DNA from: Sphaerolaimus hirsutus
Lineage: Eukaryota; Nematoda; Chromadorea; Monhysterida; Sphaerolaimidae
Length of the DNA stretch: 64,000 nucleotides
Direction: 5' to 3'
Assembly: GCA_964036195.1 (NCBI GenBank)
Contig: OZ038456.1
Span: 7,440,001 to 7,504,000 of the forward strand
Shown piece by piece: positions 32,498 through 43,424 of the stretch. The notes beneath the pieces are model-generated. The model saw only the letters and a program-made list of their open reading frames with translations. It ran no database searches and had not been told where the DNA came from. Position 1 is the stretch's first letter; the number at the start of each line of letters is the position of its first letter. The position numbers and the translations under genes are program-made.

Positions 32498-33308
32498 CTG
32501 TGACGGAAGTAGCATAGCTGTTAAAGCTTTTTTACAAAAACTTAAAATATGTATACTCGAGTACTGAATCAAAATGGTTACCTATATTTCGTCTGGTAGA
32601 AGTACCTGTACTTGCTGTTGACTATATTTTTTGAAAGTACTAGAGTATTTACAGGAAACGTATTTCAAATAAGGTTGTATTTAAGCTTTTTCAAAGTATA
32701 CTGTATTTTCTTGAATAGTTTCCCCCTCTTGAATACTTCCCCCCTTGAATAGTTCCCCCCTGTGAGGCGAGTGAGGAAAAAACAATTCCCCCCCCCCCTC
32801 GAATAGTTTCCCCCCACTGACGCTCAAAAATACTACATAGACTTAACAAACAATTGATGAAGCCAGCATAAGCAAAAGAGCTGCTGCGTCTGGGCATTGA
32901 ATGCGTCATCAAATGCAAATGCTTCCGGTGTGTAAAGTGTGGTTGAATTTGAACAAGAATAGTGTTTCTTAGTGTTGTTGTCAAGAATAATGTTGTTTCA
33001 TAACACTTGAATGTTGCGCGAAACAAATTGAAAGAACTGTGCTTGAAAATTTTGACATAAAAATAATTCCCCCTCTTGAATAGTTCTCACCTTGAATAGT
33101 TTCCCCCCCCTCAAAAAAGTCTGAGGAAAAAATAATTCCCCAAGGGAACTATTCCAGAAAATACGGTATATCAGAACGGGTAAAAAAAAGATGGTCAAAT
33201 AGGTTTAAATGGGTATGTCAGGACATATTTATGTAAATACCACATAACACACTACAACTAAAGTTTAAAAAACATATGGCACAATAATTCACAGAGCAGT
33301 TCACTTAC
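32498..33308. repeat. Gene B intron with CAGAGTTG-type and TACCGTATT-type MITEs
   Basis: About 32525-32690 is a fragment of the CAGAGTTGTTAAAA family. 32694-33169 is a TACCGTATT relative: ctgtattttcttgaatagtt ... gaactattccagaaaatacg plus gta, with C runs. Confidence 0.65.
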
Positions 33309-33436
33309 CTGCTCCAACCGAGCTCACATTGAGTGGGTTTTGCCCATCATAGTTGATAGTATAGCATAAGCCGAAGTCTGTGGAAACAATTTTGAAATCG
33401 GTCAAGTTGCAGGCTCTGTTCCCTGGCCAGCGGCAT
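33309..33436 (-). CDS. DEG/ENaC gene B, exon 6 of those seen (CYTxN motif)
   Basis: Between aacaagcacag and the perfect donor gtaagt, 128 nt read CRWPGNRACNLTDFKIVSTD then FGLCYTINYDG. C.w.g..C...DF followed by G.CyTfN is the best-known ectodomain signature of DEG/ENaC channels. Phase 2 in joins the AG of the exon at 47456 into one Arg codon, giving REMLI-R-CRW. The intron on its 5' side is 14 kb long. Confidence 0.9.
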
Positions 33437-34094
33437 CTGTGCTTGTTTGAGTTTTAAGAGAGATTTGAAAAAAAATTGAGAAACTTCTGAGATTATAATA
33501 TTTTTATTTTCTTGAAATCAGCCCTTTTCAATGCCAGTTGGTATTAGTGCAGCACAGTTAGCATTCGAAAAAATCACCGATTTTTTTGAAAATATATATA
33601 AATATATTACTCCAATATTGGAAAAAATATAAATATATATAAATCACTCTAGGTCTCCAGAAAATATAATTATATTACTGAAAAAATAACTCTAAGCTTG
33701 AAAAAAATCTCAAAAAATCACTTGCACTTTATTTCAATTTCAAGCAATATTCTGGGCTTTATTTACCATTTGCAAGCACAAAAAAGTACTCTAATATACC
33801 ACAGTCCATTTATTATCATTCCACAAGCAGTATTCAGTTATACAATATTTTACAAGTGAAAACATCAAGCAAATATCACAGAAAAATTCAACCTTCAGTT
33901 CAACCTCTTCAAAAATATTTTGCATCACAAATATTTAGCACTCAACCTATAGCACCTGGTTGTGGCAGTGGATGTTTGACTAAATAGGTGCTCATGCTCA
34001 GCACGTTTTCAATGGTGATGTGCTGTGAAAACTCATTTTTGGACACATGGCCATATTTTGGCAACATTGTGATGACACTAGTGGCACTGGTGAC
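33437..34094. other. Start of the 14-kb intron of gene B
   Basis: A+T-rich, with tatataaatatattactcc words that recur near 44.15 kb. No gene seen. Confidence 0.45.
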
Positions 34095-35030
34095 TAGGGT
34101 GTCAAATTTCCGTTTCCGCCTTTCCTTCATTTTTTTTTTTACCTTTCCATTTTCCAGCAGCCAAAATTTTTTTACCTTTCCGTTTTCCATTTTCCGGTAG
34201 CCAACATTTTTTTACCTTTCCTTTTTCCGTTTTCCAGCAGCTGAAAATTTTTTACCTTTCCGTTTCTGTTTTTCCGGCCCATTTTTCCGTTTTCCGGCTG
34301 ACAACTTTTCACCTTTCCGTTTCCATTTTTCCAGGCCATTTTTCCATTTTCTGGCTAGATTTTCAGTTTTCTGGCATTTTTCTATTGTTTTTTCCAATCT
34401 GTATTTATTTTTTTCCACTATGGTGTTTTTCACTACCATGTTCTTCTGTCATTCGTAATTTTTATATGTATCCAAATCTGTAAAAAACACAAAGTAATTT
34501 TGGACACATACTTTGCAGTCCGCTGAGTATACTTTTTACTGTTCAGTTACATCAAAGTCCACTTTTGCTAAATTCTTATTGTTGTTGTAGTGTATTTTTG
34601 CTACCTTTTGATGATTTTTTGTTGGTTCAGTTAAGCTTGAACTACAAGTGAAATGACTGGCATGATCCATAGTTGCAGAATGTACAGCTACCACAATCAA
34701 AGCCAAACAGGCAAACCTGCATGCAGGTTTTCCTTCTGCAAATTTGTCTATTACTGTGCAAATTTCACTTTATTTTTTCTGTTTACAAGAAAATTTCGCT
34801 TTCTGTTTTCTGTTTTCCGGCATTTCATTTTTCCATTTTCCGTTTTCTGGCCAACAATTTTTTTTACCTTTCCGTTTTCCGTTTTCCGCTGAGTGAAATT
34901 TTTTTACCTTTCCGTTTTCCGTTTTCCGGCAGAAATTTTTTTTACCTTTCCATTTTCTGTTTTCCGTAAAGTGAAAATTTTTTACCTTTCTGTTTTCTGT
35001 TTTCCATAAAAAAATCTTTTTGACACCCTA
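34095..35030. mobile_element. hAT-like element, TAGGGTGTCAAA family
   Basis: tagggtgtcaaatttccg ... atctttttgacaccct plus a, with an exact 8-bp duplication ctggtgac (34087-34094 and 35031-35038). The outer parts are tttacctttccgttttccg words. The centre (34390-34800) is unique. Confidence 0.92.
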
Positions 35031-35038
35031 CTGGTGAC

Positions 35039-35618
35039 ACCATGGTGACAGTTTTCCACAAGTGTTCCCCATATTTGAAAACAGCTCACATTGGTGCATG
35101 TCACCAAGCATCATCAGTTTTCAAAAATGGTAAACTGAGCTTTCAAATACTGTAGATAAATTTTGATCACATCAAATTGGTATTTTTTGATTCAAAGTCA
35201 TGTTTTTTCAGAAAAGTATGTCATAAGATAGAGAGATGCATTATACCTAAAAGATAACCATAGAATTCATAGCAGGATGACATAAATAAAAAGTTACTCA
35301 AACAGTTTACATTTTTGTCACATACAAAATGATTGAACAAAACTATAATTGATGGTGATGTCACCATTTGTCATCATTGGAGTTTATGGGGTGGCGCACA
35401 TCAGGCGCACAGTTTCAATCTGCTCCTAACATGTCAATTTTTAGTGAAAAGTGCTGAAATTTGGTATATCAGTAGATAAATGTACCCCATTTAGTTTGTC
35501 AAGAGCAGACATTCATATCGCTAAATTTTCACATACATCAAACCATATGAGAGAACGTCACTCCACAGAACCGATCAGATGCTTCAACTGCTCAATGTCC
35601 ATCATTTTGGGCAACTGT
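35039..35618. repeat. Dispersed repeat, inverse copy near 43.7 kb
   Basis: gtggcgcacatcaggcgcac and agtttcaatctgct at 35392-35424 recur as the reverse complement at about 43826-43862. The similarity extends over roughly 140 bp. Function unknown; it directly abuts the 5' LTR of the env-only element. Confidence 0.5.
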
Positions 35619-35998
35619 TGTGCTGACCGTTGGTAATTTAATCAAAAACGGTCAGGGCATCTCCCATGAGTCAACTATGGGTGTTCAGGGCACCCAGTAT
35701 TGTTTTGTGTTTGAGTTTTATGTAGTTTATAAGTTTTATGTTTTCTGATGGTTTAATGAGAAATTTTAGATTAAAAAGTCAAATATGTTTAAGTTAGGTT
35801 TATGAATCCGATATTAGGCTCATTCAACTCGCAATTTTCCGCTGATCAAGAAAATATATAGGTTTATATGTTTATCTTTAGCCATTCTTAAACCACTCAA
35901 ACTTTATTTATTTCTTAATTAAATTTAAATTAAGTTTGCATTGCACTGCACAATATTTATGCAACATTTGTTCATTTTTAGGCTCTGCGCTAAGACCC
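35619..35998 (+). repeat. 5' LTR of the env-only element
   Basis: About 95% similar by eye to 38071-38463: shared gtaatttaatcaaaaacggt, tcccatgagtcaactatggg and ttaggctcattcaactcgca. It lacks the 15-base segment cacaattcaagccac-type block present in the 3' copy. Confidence 0.85.
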
Positions 35999-36029
35999 GA
36001 GAGGAATCACAGGAGAATTTGAGAAATAC

Positions 36030-38088
36030 CAGCAAGTTGGTGTGGTGGCCTGCAATTATGCCAGAGTTCACAAAGTGTTTCAAGGAATAGAATTGGTGGA
36101 AATGGAACCCAAAGTGTGGACCACCAACAGAACTTTATAATGTGGATTATAAATGGTGCTGTCATGACAAAGAAAATGTTGTCAGCAACTTTTACATGGA
36201 AGAAGGAACAGTTGCATCATTAGATGGCAAGACAGTAATCAGGTATTTACAGGATTTCAGTCAGTGTAGGGCCATGATGGGCCACTGCAGAGATCACAAT
36301 TATGGTATCACAGTGTGGGATACAGAGAATTTCAGACACCAGTGTGCATATGAGAAAGTGGATGTATTCAAGACAGAAGTGGCTGGATAGACCATCATCA
36401 TATCCAAGTGACAAGCAGCTTATCCCCACAGCAATAAAACTAGAAGACCAATGGGCTCAGAATGTGTACCAACAAACGACATTCTATACAGACCAGGGTG
36501 GAGTGTTCATCAAGTTCCATCACAGACAGGATGTTTCTGTGGAATGGGCAGTACCAGGAGACATTATGGACGCATCAGAATCCACACTCAGCACTTCACT
36601 CCACCTCCATCCAGATGACAGCAATTCAAAATTCCAATACTTGCAATATGCTGTCAGGAAAATGACACAAGCACAATTTGTCATTGTGTGGCATCAGTTA
36701 TGCCAGCTCAGAAAGCACCAGCTGGACATTTTGAGACAGCTATTCAGAATCGACCCAACATTAGGCATCAGGGCAATGCTGGGAAGACAGGATGTGCATG
36801 CAGAATGGGCAGGAGAAGCCATCATGTTCTGGGAATGCAAGATGGTGCAGCCATACATCATCTACCAGACAGGAAAAGTGGCAGAAACATGTTATAAATA
36901 CACACCCATGAGATTGAAGCTAAATGGACCGCTGTGGTTCAAGAGTCCAGAGACTTGGTGGAGAGTTCACCACAAGAGGACTGCAGCCATACCACACCAC
37001 ATCTGTACAAGACAGAAAATGGGTGGTGGAAATCCACACATGGAATAGTGCATGTAACAGAAACTCCAATTGAAATGACATGGAAATGAGGGTGGAAAGC
37101 ATTCACATTTGATGCTCCACACCTGTTTACAAATGTGATGAAACGAGTCACCAATTTCATGGATATCAGAGGCCAGATACAGAGACTGCAGAATCTGGAG
37201 CAAGTACAGAGACAGCTGGTGGATTACACAGCAGATATGTCACTGGACCCAACAGTGATTAAGAGTTCAATTGAAGGATTGGGAGCTGGGATTGAACACA
37301 CAGCAGAAGGAATTAGCAAAGCGTATGGGCACTACATCACAGGAATCAACAAAGGATTCACCACATCCCTAGGACAGATGCTCAAAGGGCCATTCCAAGT
37401 GGTGATCAATGCATTGTCACTGCTGCTAGGAATCATCATCCTAGTGGTCATGCTTGGTGGAGCTGGATATCTGTGGTACAATTGGAGGATTGCCACAAGG
37501 AAACCAGTGATACCACCATGTGCATACACATGCATGTGGAAATGCATAGTATGTCCATTCAAGTGCCTATGGATATGTTTCAAAGTATTGAGATATACTG
37601 CCAAGAAATCAGTGGAGCCCAGCAAAAGTCAGCCAATGAGAAAAGTCAGAAAAACAGAGTTGAAACCAGTACTCAAGAAATATGCCAGATCAAACTCCAG
37701 CCAATCAGTTAGATTCACCAAAAGAGCAGAAATTGAAGACCGAATGGCAAAGTCCCTCTCAGTCTACGGTCAACCAGATGAGTCAGATGAGGGAAGCCAA
37801 GTCAAAGAAGAGAGAAAGAGGGCCAGGAAAAGAGACCTCATTTACATGCCTGATATCAGAAAATTCACAACGCGAGAATGCACAGGAAGTGACACCGAAG
37901 GTTACATGCTTCATCACTTGGCACACGTGGCGTTGGAATCACCAACCCTGACAACGACCATGTTCTCTACCCAAGCGACAGCGGAGACCCCCCTGATCAC
38001 TCTGGCGCTAACCACAACTACCGATGTGATGTTGCGGCAACAGTGGCTGCAACAACTTTTTCACCCGGAGTGTGCTGACTGTTGGTAA
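36030..38088 (+). pseudogene. env: Broken envelope-like gene
   Basis: Segments in three frames align in order with the env at 12902-15949. Around 36050-36390: an N-terminal block with a frame change near 36137, then MEEGTVASLDGKTVIRYLQD and NYGITVWDTENFRHQCAYE. 36302-37048: FVIVWHQLCQLRKHQLDILR, DPTLGIRAMLGRQDVHAEWA, IMFWECK and ETCYKYTPM. 37135-38088: the membrane-proximal GLGAGIEHTAEGISKAYGHY, a transmembrane helix, a Cys-rich juxtamembrane stretch (CAYTCMWKCIVCPFKCLWIC) and a basic tail. There are frame breaks near 36137, 36390 and 37050, plus a TAG near 36088. Confidence 0.82.
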
Positions 38089-38463
38089 TTTAATCAAAAA
38101 CGGTCAGGACATCTCCCATGAGTCAACTATGGGTGTTCAGGGCACCCAGTATTGTTTTGTGTTTGAGTTTTATGTATTTTATATGTTTTATGTTTTCTGA
38201 AGGTTTATTGAGAAATTTTAAATTGAAAAGTCAAATAAGTTTAAGTTAGGTTTATGAATTCGATATTAGGCTCATTCAACTCGCAATTTTCCGCTGATCA
38301 AGAAAATATATAGGTTTATATGTTTATCTGTAGCCATTCTTAAACCACTCAAACTTTATTTATTTCTTAATTAAATTTATATTAAGTTTGCATTGCACTG
38401 CACAATTCAAGCCACAATATTTATCTAACATTTGTTCATTTTTAGGCTCTGCGCTAAGACCCA
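38071..38463 (+). repeat. 3' LTR of the env-only element
   Basis: Begins tgtgctgactgttggtaatt and ends taagaccca. The end of the last env frame runs into it. Confidence 0.85.
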
Positions 38464-39040
38464 ACCATTTTCTATAAAGCACAGCTGTATTAGCCCAGTT
38501 TCATAAAGTAGCTAGCTGGTTCAACAGTTGCATTTTCTCCATTTATTTGGCGTTAGTTCCTTTTTTAGGTGTTGAGTTCCCATCTGTGAAAGTGTCAAAT
38601 TGATAACTTCAAATAGGAAAATTTCTTATATCAAATATATCCTAAATTTCACGCTATATTGCATAGTAACAATCATTTTTGCCAATCCTATCACATGTTA
38701 TAAATTATTTAAGATGAGTTTATTCTATTTATCCCTGAAAATTCTATTTCTCCAATTATAAGAGCAGTTTAATCATCATATTGAGTTATTTCTAAGTAGG
38801 CTGTAATAGAGTGACTATTTATTTATCATTTATTTCATGTTCGATTGAAATTTATGTTTAATTTATTGAATGCTTTAAGTAGTTTTTTGGCATGATTTTG
38901 AAGCTTGCCAACATTAGGTAGAAGCTCTGAAACTTTCAACAGGAAGTCCTTGACAAATTGTTAGGCCCAATTTGCTAAGTAGATTCTTGCTTTGTGCCAC
39001 TAAATTAATAGTTTTCACTTTAGGCAAATTTGTAATGCGA
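38464..39040. other. Gene-free intronic stretch
   Basis: A+T-rich, no recognised repeat or frame. Confidence 0.4.
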
Positions 39041-39470
39041 TAACTGACGGCGGGTCACAAAAGTGCCAGACCCACGTCTCTGGGACTGTGACCCAGCGCC
39101 AATTAACACATAATGATCCTAATCATGGCGCTCTAGCCGCCGGAAACGCCATACTGGCCATTTCTAGACCAAGATGACGTCATTGTGGCGCCACCCCGTA
39201 TGAAACCTAACTTACATGAGACTTACGGCGCAGTCGACGCCAACTACGGTAATTGGCACCAGACCACAAAAGTGCCAGATCAACGTCTCTGGGACTGTGA
39301 TTGGGTGCGAATTATCCGTACAACTTGGCGTCGATGGCGTTATTTTGTCAATTGTAATTAGCGAAACTCCTTAATTAGTCGCATCTAGTCGTGAGATGAC
39401 CCAGGTGACGTCATTTGACACCACCGGGTACGGAACCTAACTTTTGTGAAACTTACGGCGCTTTCATTAA
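39041..39470. repeat. Diverged tandem duplication (~195-bp unit)
   Basis: cacaaaagtgccaga.c.acgtctctgggactgtga occurs at about 39056 and 39264. It is followed in both units by a GCG-rich part, gatgacgtcatt, ggaacctaactt-like words and cttacggcgc. Two units in direct order. Confidence 0.65.
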
Positions 39471-39951
39471 AAGAAAAGCAGCGCCGATCAAAAATCGAGC
39501 CCCCTGAGTGCGGCGGCCGAACGAGCGCCGGCGGACGGTTCCGACGGCTGCGACAGCGTTGCGCCATCGTCATTCGACGACCGCTAACCGCCGGAGCCAG
39601 GAAGAGGGGGATTTTGGGTGTTTTTGGGAGATTTTGTGGAGTGTCGAATCGGCCACTCTTGGCCGAGTGCCAACTTTCGGAAAAAGGCACCGAGCGTATT
39701 TTTGAGGGGGGCTAAGCACTGTCGCCGTGTTTTGGCGACAGTTTATCATTCAAAACTTACAAACCCTCCCCTTAACCCAGCCCTCCGACCGTCGACGACG
39801 GCGGCCGTCAGAGTGTCCGCGGAGCGACGAAACTTCAGCCGCTCAGAGAGTTTTGGTGGGAGTGGCCACCGGAAGGGAGTGGCCCTGATAGCTCCTGAGG
39901 CCAACATCCCTTGGAGTAGAGACAGGGTCACCCCTTCTGGAGGGGTATGTG
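39471..39951. other. G+C-rich non-coding segment upstream of a MITE
   Basis: The base composition is distinctly G+C richer than the surroundings, and several frames stay open by chance. None shows a known domain. It contains the first copy of the stem-loop at 39879-39931. Confidence 0.4.
39879..39931 (+). other. Recurrent two-stem hairpin, copy 1
   Basis: The outer stem GTGGCCCTG/CAGGGTCAC encloses the inner stem CTCC-GAGG/CCTT-GGAG with loop CCAACATC. Copies 2 and 3 (40768 and 42802) keep the fold with compensating changes. Confidence 0.45.
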
Positions 39952-40743
39952 TAGGGCTCGAAACTCGATTTTTTTCAAACTCGAGTTCGAGTCAGAGCCC
40001 CAAAATTTTTCCGGTCGAGTCGGCGAGTCGAGTCGGACGAGTCAGTGAAAAATCGAGTCGAGTCAGGCATAAATGTCGAGTCTCGAGTCGAGTCAAATGT
40101 ATTATCTTCTGGTAGGATGTTTGTGGAAATTTTAGATACTGGTTTCTTTACCAATGTTTTACCACACACTTGATGAAGTAAAAAGCCAACATTTCATTTT
40201 AATATCAAGTTAGATAAAGATAAAGCAAAAATAATAACTTTTTGTCACACAAGTTCACTTTCTTGATATTGCCATAAATAAAAACATCCTAGGGATAGAA
40301 AAATGACATATTTTAATTACTTGGTTTTTATAATAAAACAACATTTTAAAATAAAAACCAAAAAAAATGCCATCCCTCAACCAGCCAGCAAATTACAATT
40401 TCAGGCAAGGAATGGAAAACAACATCCTATGTATTTATCATTGAATACATATGCCAAGCCAATTGATGATTAATCATGAATGTGGTGTGGAAATGTGCAT
40501 TTGGGTGCAAAATTTTCAAAAAATATGTTTAAAAAATCATGTCAAAATTGATATTTTTGACATGATTGAATGGACAACCCTGACTCGAAATTTGCCAAAA
40601 TTTCGAGTCGAGTCAGGCAAAAACCTCGAGTCTTGAGTCAGGGCGATATTTTTCCGGTCGAGTCGGCCGAGTCAAGTCGGTACCCTATTTTACCCTCGAG
40701 TCACGAGTCGAGTCGAGTCGAGTCGAGTCGAGTTCGAGCCCTA
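39952..40743. mobile_element. hAT-like element, TAGGGCTCGAA family
   Basis: tagggctcgaaactcgattt ... gagtcgagttcgagccct plus a, with an exact 8-bp duplication ggtatgtg (39944-39951 and 40744-40751). The arms reiterate gagtcgagtcgagtcg. The 440-bp middle is A+T rich. No transposase. Confidence 0.9.
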
Positions 40744-40767
40744 GGTATGTGCCTAGTAAAATGGGAG

Positions 40768-40817
40768 CGGCTTTGATAGCTCCAGAGGCCAACGTCCCTC
40801 GGAGTAGAGATGGGTCG
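40768..40817 (+). other. Recurrent two-stem hairpin, copy 2
   Basis: Outer CGGCTT/GGGTCG (with G-U pairs), inner CTCC-a-GAGG/CCTC-GGAG, loop CCAACGTC. About 75% identical to copy 1 over 65 bp. Confidence 0.45.
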
Positions 40818-41596
40818 ACCCCAAATTGGAAAGTTGCCAAAAAGGCTATTTTTGTGTAGTTGTCTGTGACCTGGCGCATACCCCGCAGCCACTGCTGCCA
40901 CAGGGAGGATTTTGTGATGTTGTAGGTTGTAGGTGTAGGGTTAGGATGTAGGTGCGCGGTAGGTGCCGCGGCATGTGATATATTGCGTATTTATGTGTAT
41001 TTGTTTGTATTTATTTACCCACCTAACCCCCCCTTAATCTGTGATAATTGCATGTGTTTGTGATTGTATTTATGTTCATAATTATTTCTGTGTTTTGCAC
41101 TAATTGCATGTGTTTTGCACTTTTGCACTTTGTGTTTGCTTCACGTCAACTGAATGGTACGCTGGTTTTTACGAGCTCACGGTTGAGCAAATACGGTTAT
41201 TTTTGTATTTTGGTCCTTTTTGCACTTGCTTGCAGTTTTGAGTAGCCTGTGGATTTACTCGGCATGTTTTCAATTGTATCATGTTTAGTTTTGAGAGTTT
41301 CGCTCAGTTAGTCACTTTAAGCTGTTGGTTTGTATATCTACATTTGGTAGGTTACTGTAGGTAGTTATTTCCTGGTTTGGCACAGTTCCAGGGTTGGTTT
41401 TATTAGCTGGCTGAGTGCCAGAAGAAAGGTGTTCCTGAATGTCAAGTCACCATTCCCTTCGTTCTATTAAAAAGTAACCCTTGTGGTACATGGCTTTGTT
41501 CAGCTGAGGTCACTTATTTCTGTTACACTTTCAAATGCACTCTTGTGATTGGTTGGCTCCACCCAGGCTGCAAACCAGTTTTGGGCATTTCAGACC
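40818..41596. other. Upstream region of the 330-codon ORF
   Basis: Contains attggttggctccaccca (inverted CCAAT-like) at about 41542, upstream of the TATA box. No repeat family recognised. Confidence 0.35.
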
Positions 41597-41604
41597 TATA
41601 AAAT
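41597..41604 (+). promoter_or_regulatory. TATA box
   Basis: TATAAAAT about 680 bp before the 330-codon ORF, with tcagtct about 30 bp downstream as a plausible start site. The arrangement fits a polymerase II core promoter or the U3/R border of an LTR. Confidence 0.5.
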
Positions 41605-42279
41605 AGAGCCCCAATCCTGTGATCATCATCAGTCTACTCAACCTAATTCTAATTACTAAGCCAGTGATTTACCAGCTGAAATGAGCCTACCCTTGGTTAT
41701 TCATTCTCTGCTAACTCTGGCATAGGCCTTCTCTTCCCTCTGCACGGTGACATTTAGGTTCACAGGGGCAGGAGTGGCCAACACGGAGCTGCCGATATAG
41801 CTAAGATAGGGTGTTGTATGGGGAGAACCCACCATCTGTGACGCTTACTATATGTCTGGACCTCTGTGGACTTGTTTTAGGTGTAGTATATGCTAAAGTA
41901 GGCCGGGACACCTATTGACTCGCTCTAGGCTTTCGTATAGGGCCCAAACGGCTGTGCTACATCACTTGTAAACTTTATCTGATAGTGGGCTGTGCCGAGC
42001 TGGGACATAAGTACCTAGTCTTGTGTGGTCTCTTACCAACATACTGTACCGCTATCCCAACCCGTCTGGTTCTGCTTTTGTGACTCTGAGTGTTATTTAG
42101 TCATTTTTGTATTAATGTTTTGATTTGGAAAGTTGAAAGGTAAATTGGAAATACTTAAATACTTTGGAAACTTTAAATTGCAACGTTGTTCGAGAAACCC
42201 AACTAGTGTAATTCAAGCTTACTCCGGTGCAACTATTCTCTACTTAATCTATTGGCTCATTCCAGCTAGTGGATCTTAA

Positions 42280-43272
42280 TTGCTTCTAATTTGTGAAATC
42301 GTGATGGAGGTCGCTTTTGTTTGTTTGCATTCAAATGAGGTTGAATTGTCGGTTTTTGAAGCGTGGGCTGGTCTGGTTTCCGTTTCTGAAAGCGCGCCAG
42401 TTCTAGAAGGTTTCTGGGATGTTGATGGTTTGGAATCGGGCCCTGTTTTCGATAGTTTTGAATCCGAGTCGGAATTGTTTCAAATTCAGCGAAGGGCCAC
42501 GTATGCGGAAAAGGTTCAGGGCACCGATGATTTTGTTATTGATTCTGTTTTGCCCAATGGTGAAATAATTAGTGCTGCTTCTCAGCAGTGGTTGCTTGAT
42601 CACTTGATCATGGAGCCAGCTTTTATTGAGCCCAGAATTTGTGGCGTTTTTGAGAAGACCGCTGAAAGGCTGAAGAAAACTGTGCAGCCCAGAAACCTTT
42701 GGTATTTGGTGGGCAAGAAAGGGAAATTGCAGCCGCACGTGATTAGCTGCAAGCTTTTGCGTTTTGCGCGTCCGGACTTTGTTAGCTGTGGCAACCAAGT
42801 AGACCGAAAAGCTCAGAAGCCAACGTCCTTCGGAGTAGCTAGGTCAAAAGGCACCAAGCTAGTGAAGTTTGGCAGACAGGACTCCCACGCACGCGCCAAG
42901 TGTAGGGCTTGTAAATTGCGCAGTGTGGTTGTTAAGCGTCCGGTGGACAACATGTCGCTCGTTGGATTGTCAGAATTGTGCGATTATTTTGTTGGCGTGT
43001 TGCCATCATTTGTTGTTCCACGCGTGCAGGAGATAACCAAGTCCCCTGATAGGTGCTGTAGATTTGGCGTAATCAGGCAGGATGGGCTGCATGAGCGCAT
43101 CGTCGAAAATTCTGACAGATATGGGCATTGTCCAAGGTGCTGCTACTTGTCCCATAATTGTGATGTTGCAAGACCCGGGGGTGTATTGTATGTTAAATTT
43201 GTACTTCCTCCAGTACCTACAGTAAGTAGTGAATACTACACCACTGTTATAACTAGCTGCAATACTAAGTAA
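42280..43272 (+). CDS. Intact 330-codon ORF of unknown function, nested in the gene B intron
   Basis: A long frame without repeats, start at 42280 or at the in-frame ATG at 42304 (MEVAFVCLHSNEVELSVFEA). It is acidic at the N-terminus, then basic. It has Cys clusters CRACKLRSVV and GHCPRCCYLSHNCDVARPGG, which may bind zinc but do not match the CX2CX4HX4C knuckle. No catalytic motif recognised. A TATA box lies upstream and AATAAA 150 bp downstream; no second LTR was found. It could be a host gene, a domesticated gag, or the ORF of an unrecognised element. Copy 3 of the hairpin lies within it. Confidence 0.55.
   Translation: MLLICEIVMEVAFVCLHSNEVELSVFEAWAGLVSVSESAPVLEGFWDVDGLESGPVFDSFESESELFQIQRRATYAEKVQGTDDFVIDSVLPNGEIISAASQQWLLDHLIMEPAFIEPRICGVFEKTAERLKKTVQPRNLWYLVGKKGKLQPHVISCKLLRFARPDFVSCGNQVDRKAQKPTSFGVARSKGTKLVKFGRQDSHARAKCRACKLRSVVVKRPVDNMSLVGLSELCDYFVGVLPSFVVPRVQEITKSPDRCCRFGVIRQDGLHERIVENSDRYGHCPRCCYLSHNCDVARPGGVLYVKFVLPPVPTVSSEYYTTVITSCNTK
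42802..42845 (+). other. Recurrent two-stem hairpin, copy 3
   Basis: Outer GACC/GGTC, inner CTC-a-GAAG/CTTC-GGAG, loop CCAACGTC. It lies inside the 330-codon ORF, in a frame different from the open reading of copies 1 and 2. Confidence 0.4.
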
Positions 43273-43418
43273 AATGTGCATTTATTTACTATTTTATTCA
43301 CATTATTTTTGTAGGGTGTTTTTCAATACATTTTCCCCTCTCCCAGTCCATTTTCAGTGTTTCTATTCAGTCTGCCACTCTGTTTCTGTGTGAAGGAAGT
43401 TTGCTAGAGAGTTTAGTA

Positions 43419-43424
43419 AATAAA
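43419..43424 (+). terminator. Poly(A) signal AATAAA
   Basis: AATAAA 147 bp after the stop of the 330-codon ORF, the expected place for its 3' end. Confidence 0.5.

Larger units (their letters stand above)
35619..38463 (+). mobile_element. Env-only LTR element (no gag, no pol)
   Basis: Two ~385-bp direct repeats (35619-35998 and 38071-38463) start TGTGCTGAC.GTTGG and end CTAAGACCC. They flank 2.07 kb that contains only relatives of the env of the BEL/Pao element. The 3' copy ends in CA, the 5' copy in CG. No convincing target duplication. It lies within the 14-kb intron of gene B on the opposite strand. Either pol was deleted by recombination between templates, or this is a separate non-autonomous lineage. 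Confidence 0.8.

Noticed and set aside
35612-38470. Target-site duplication of the env-only element
   Set aside because: No 4-6-bp direct repeat flanks the two LTRs, so I left the boundaries at the LTR similarity limits.
39446-40115. Arg/Ser-rich frames in the G+C-rich segment
   Set aside because: Several overlapping frames are open on both strands without domains or splice borders, and one runs into the GAGTC array.
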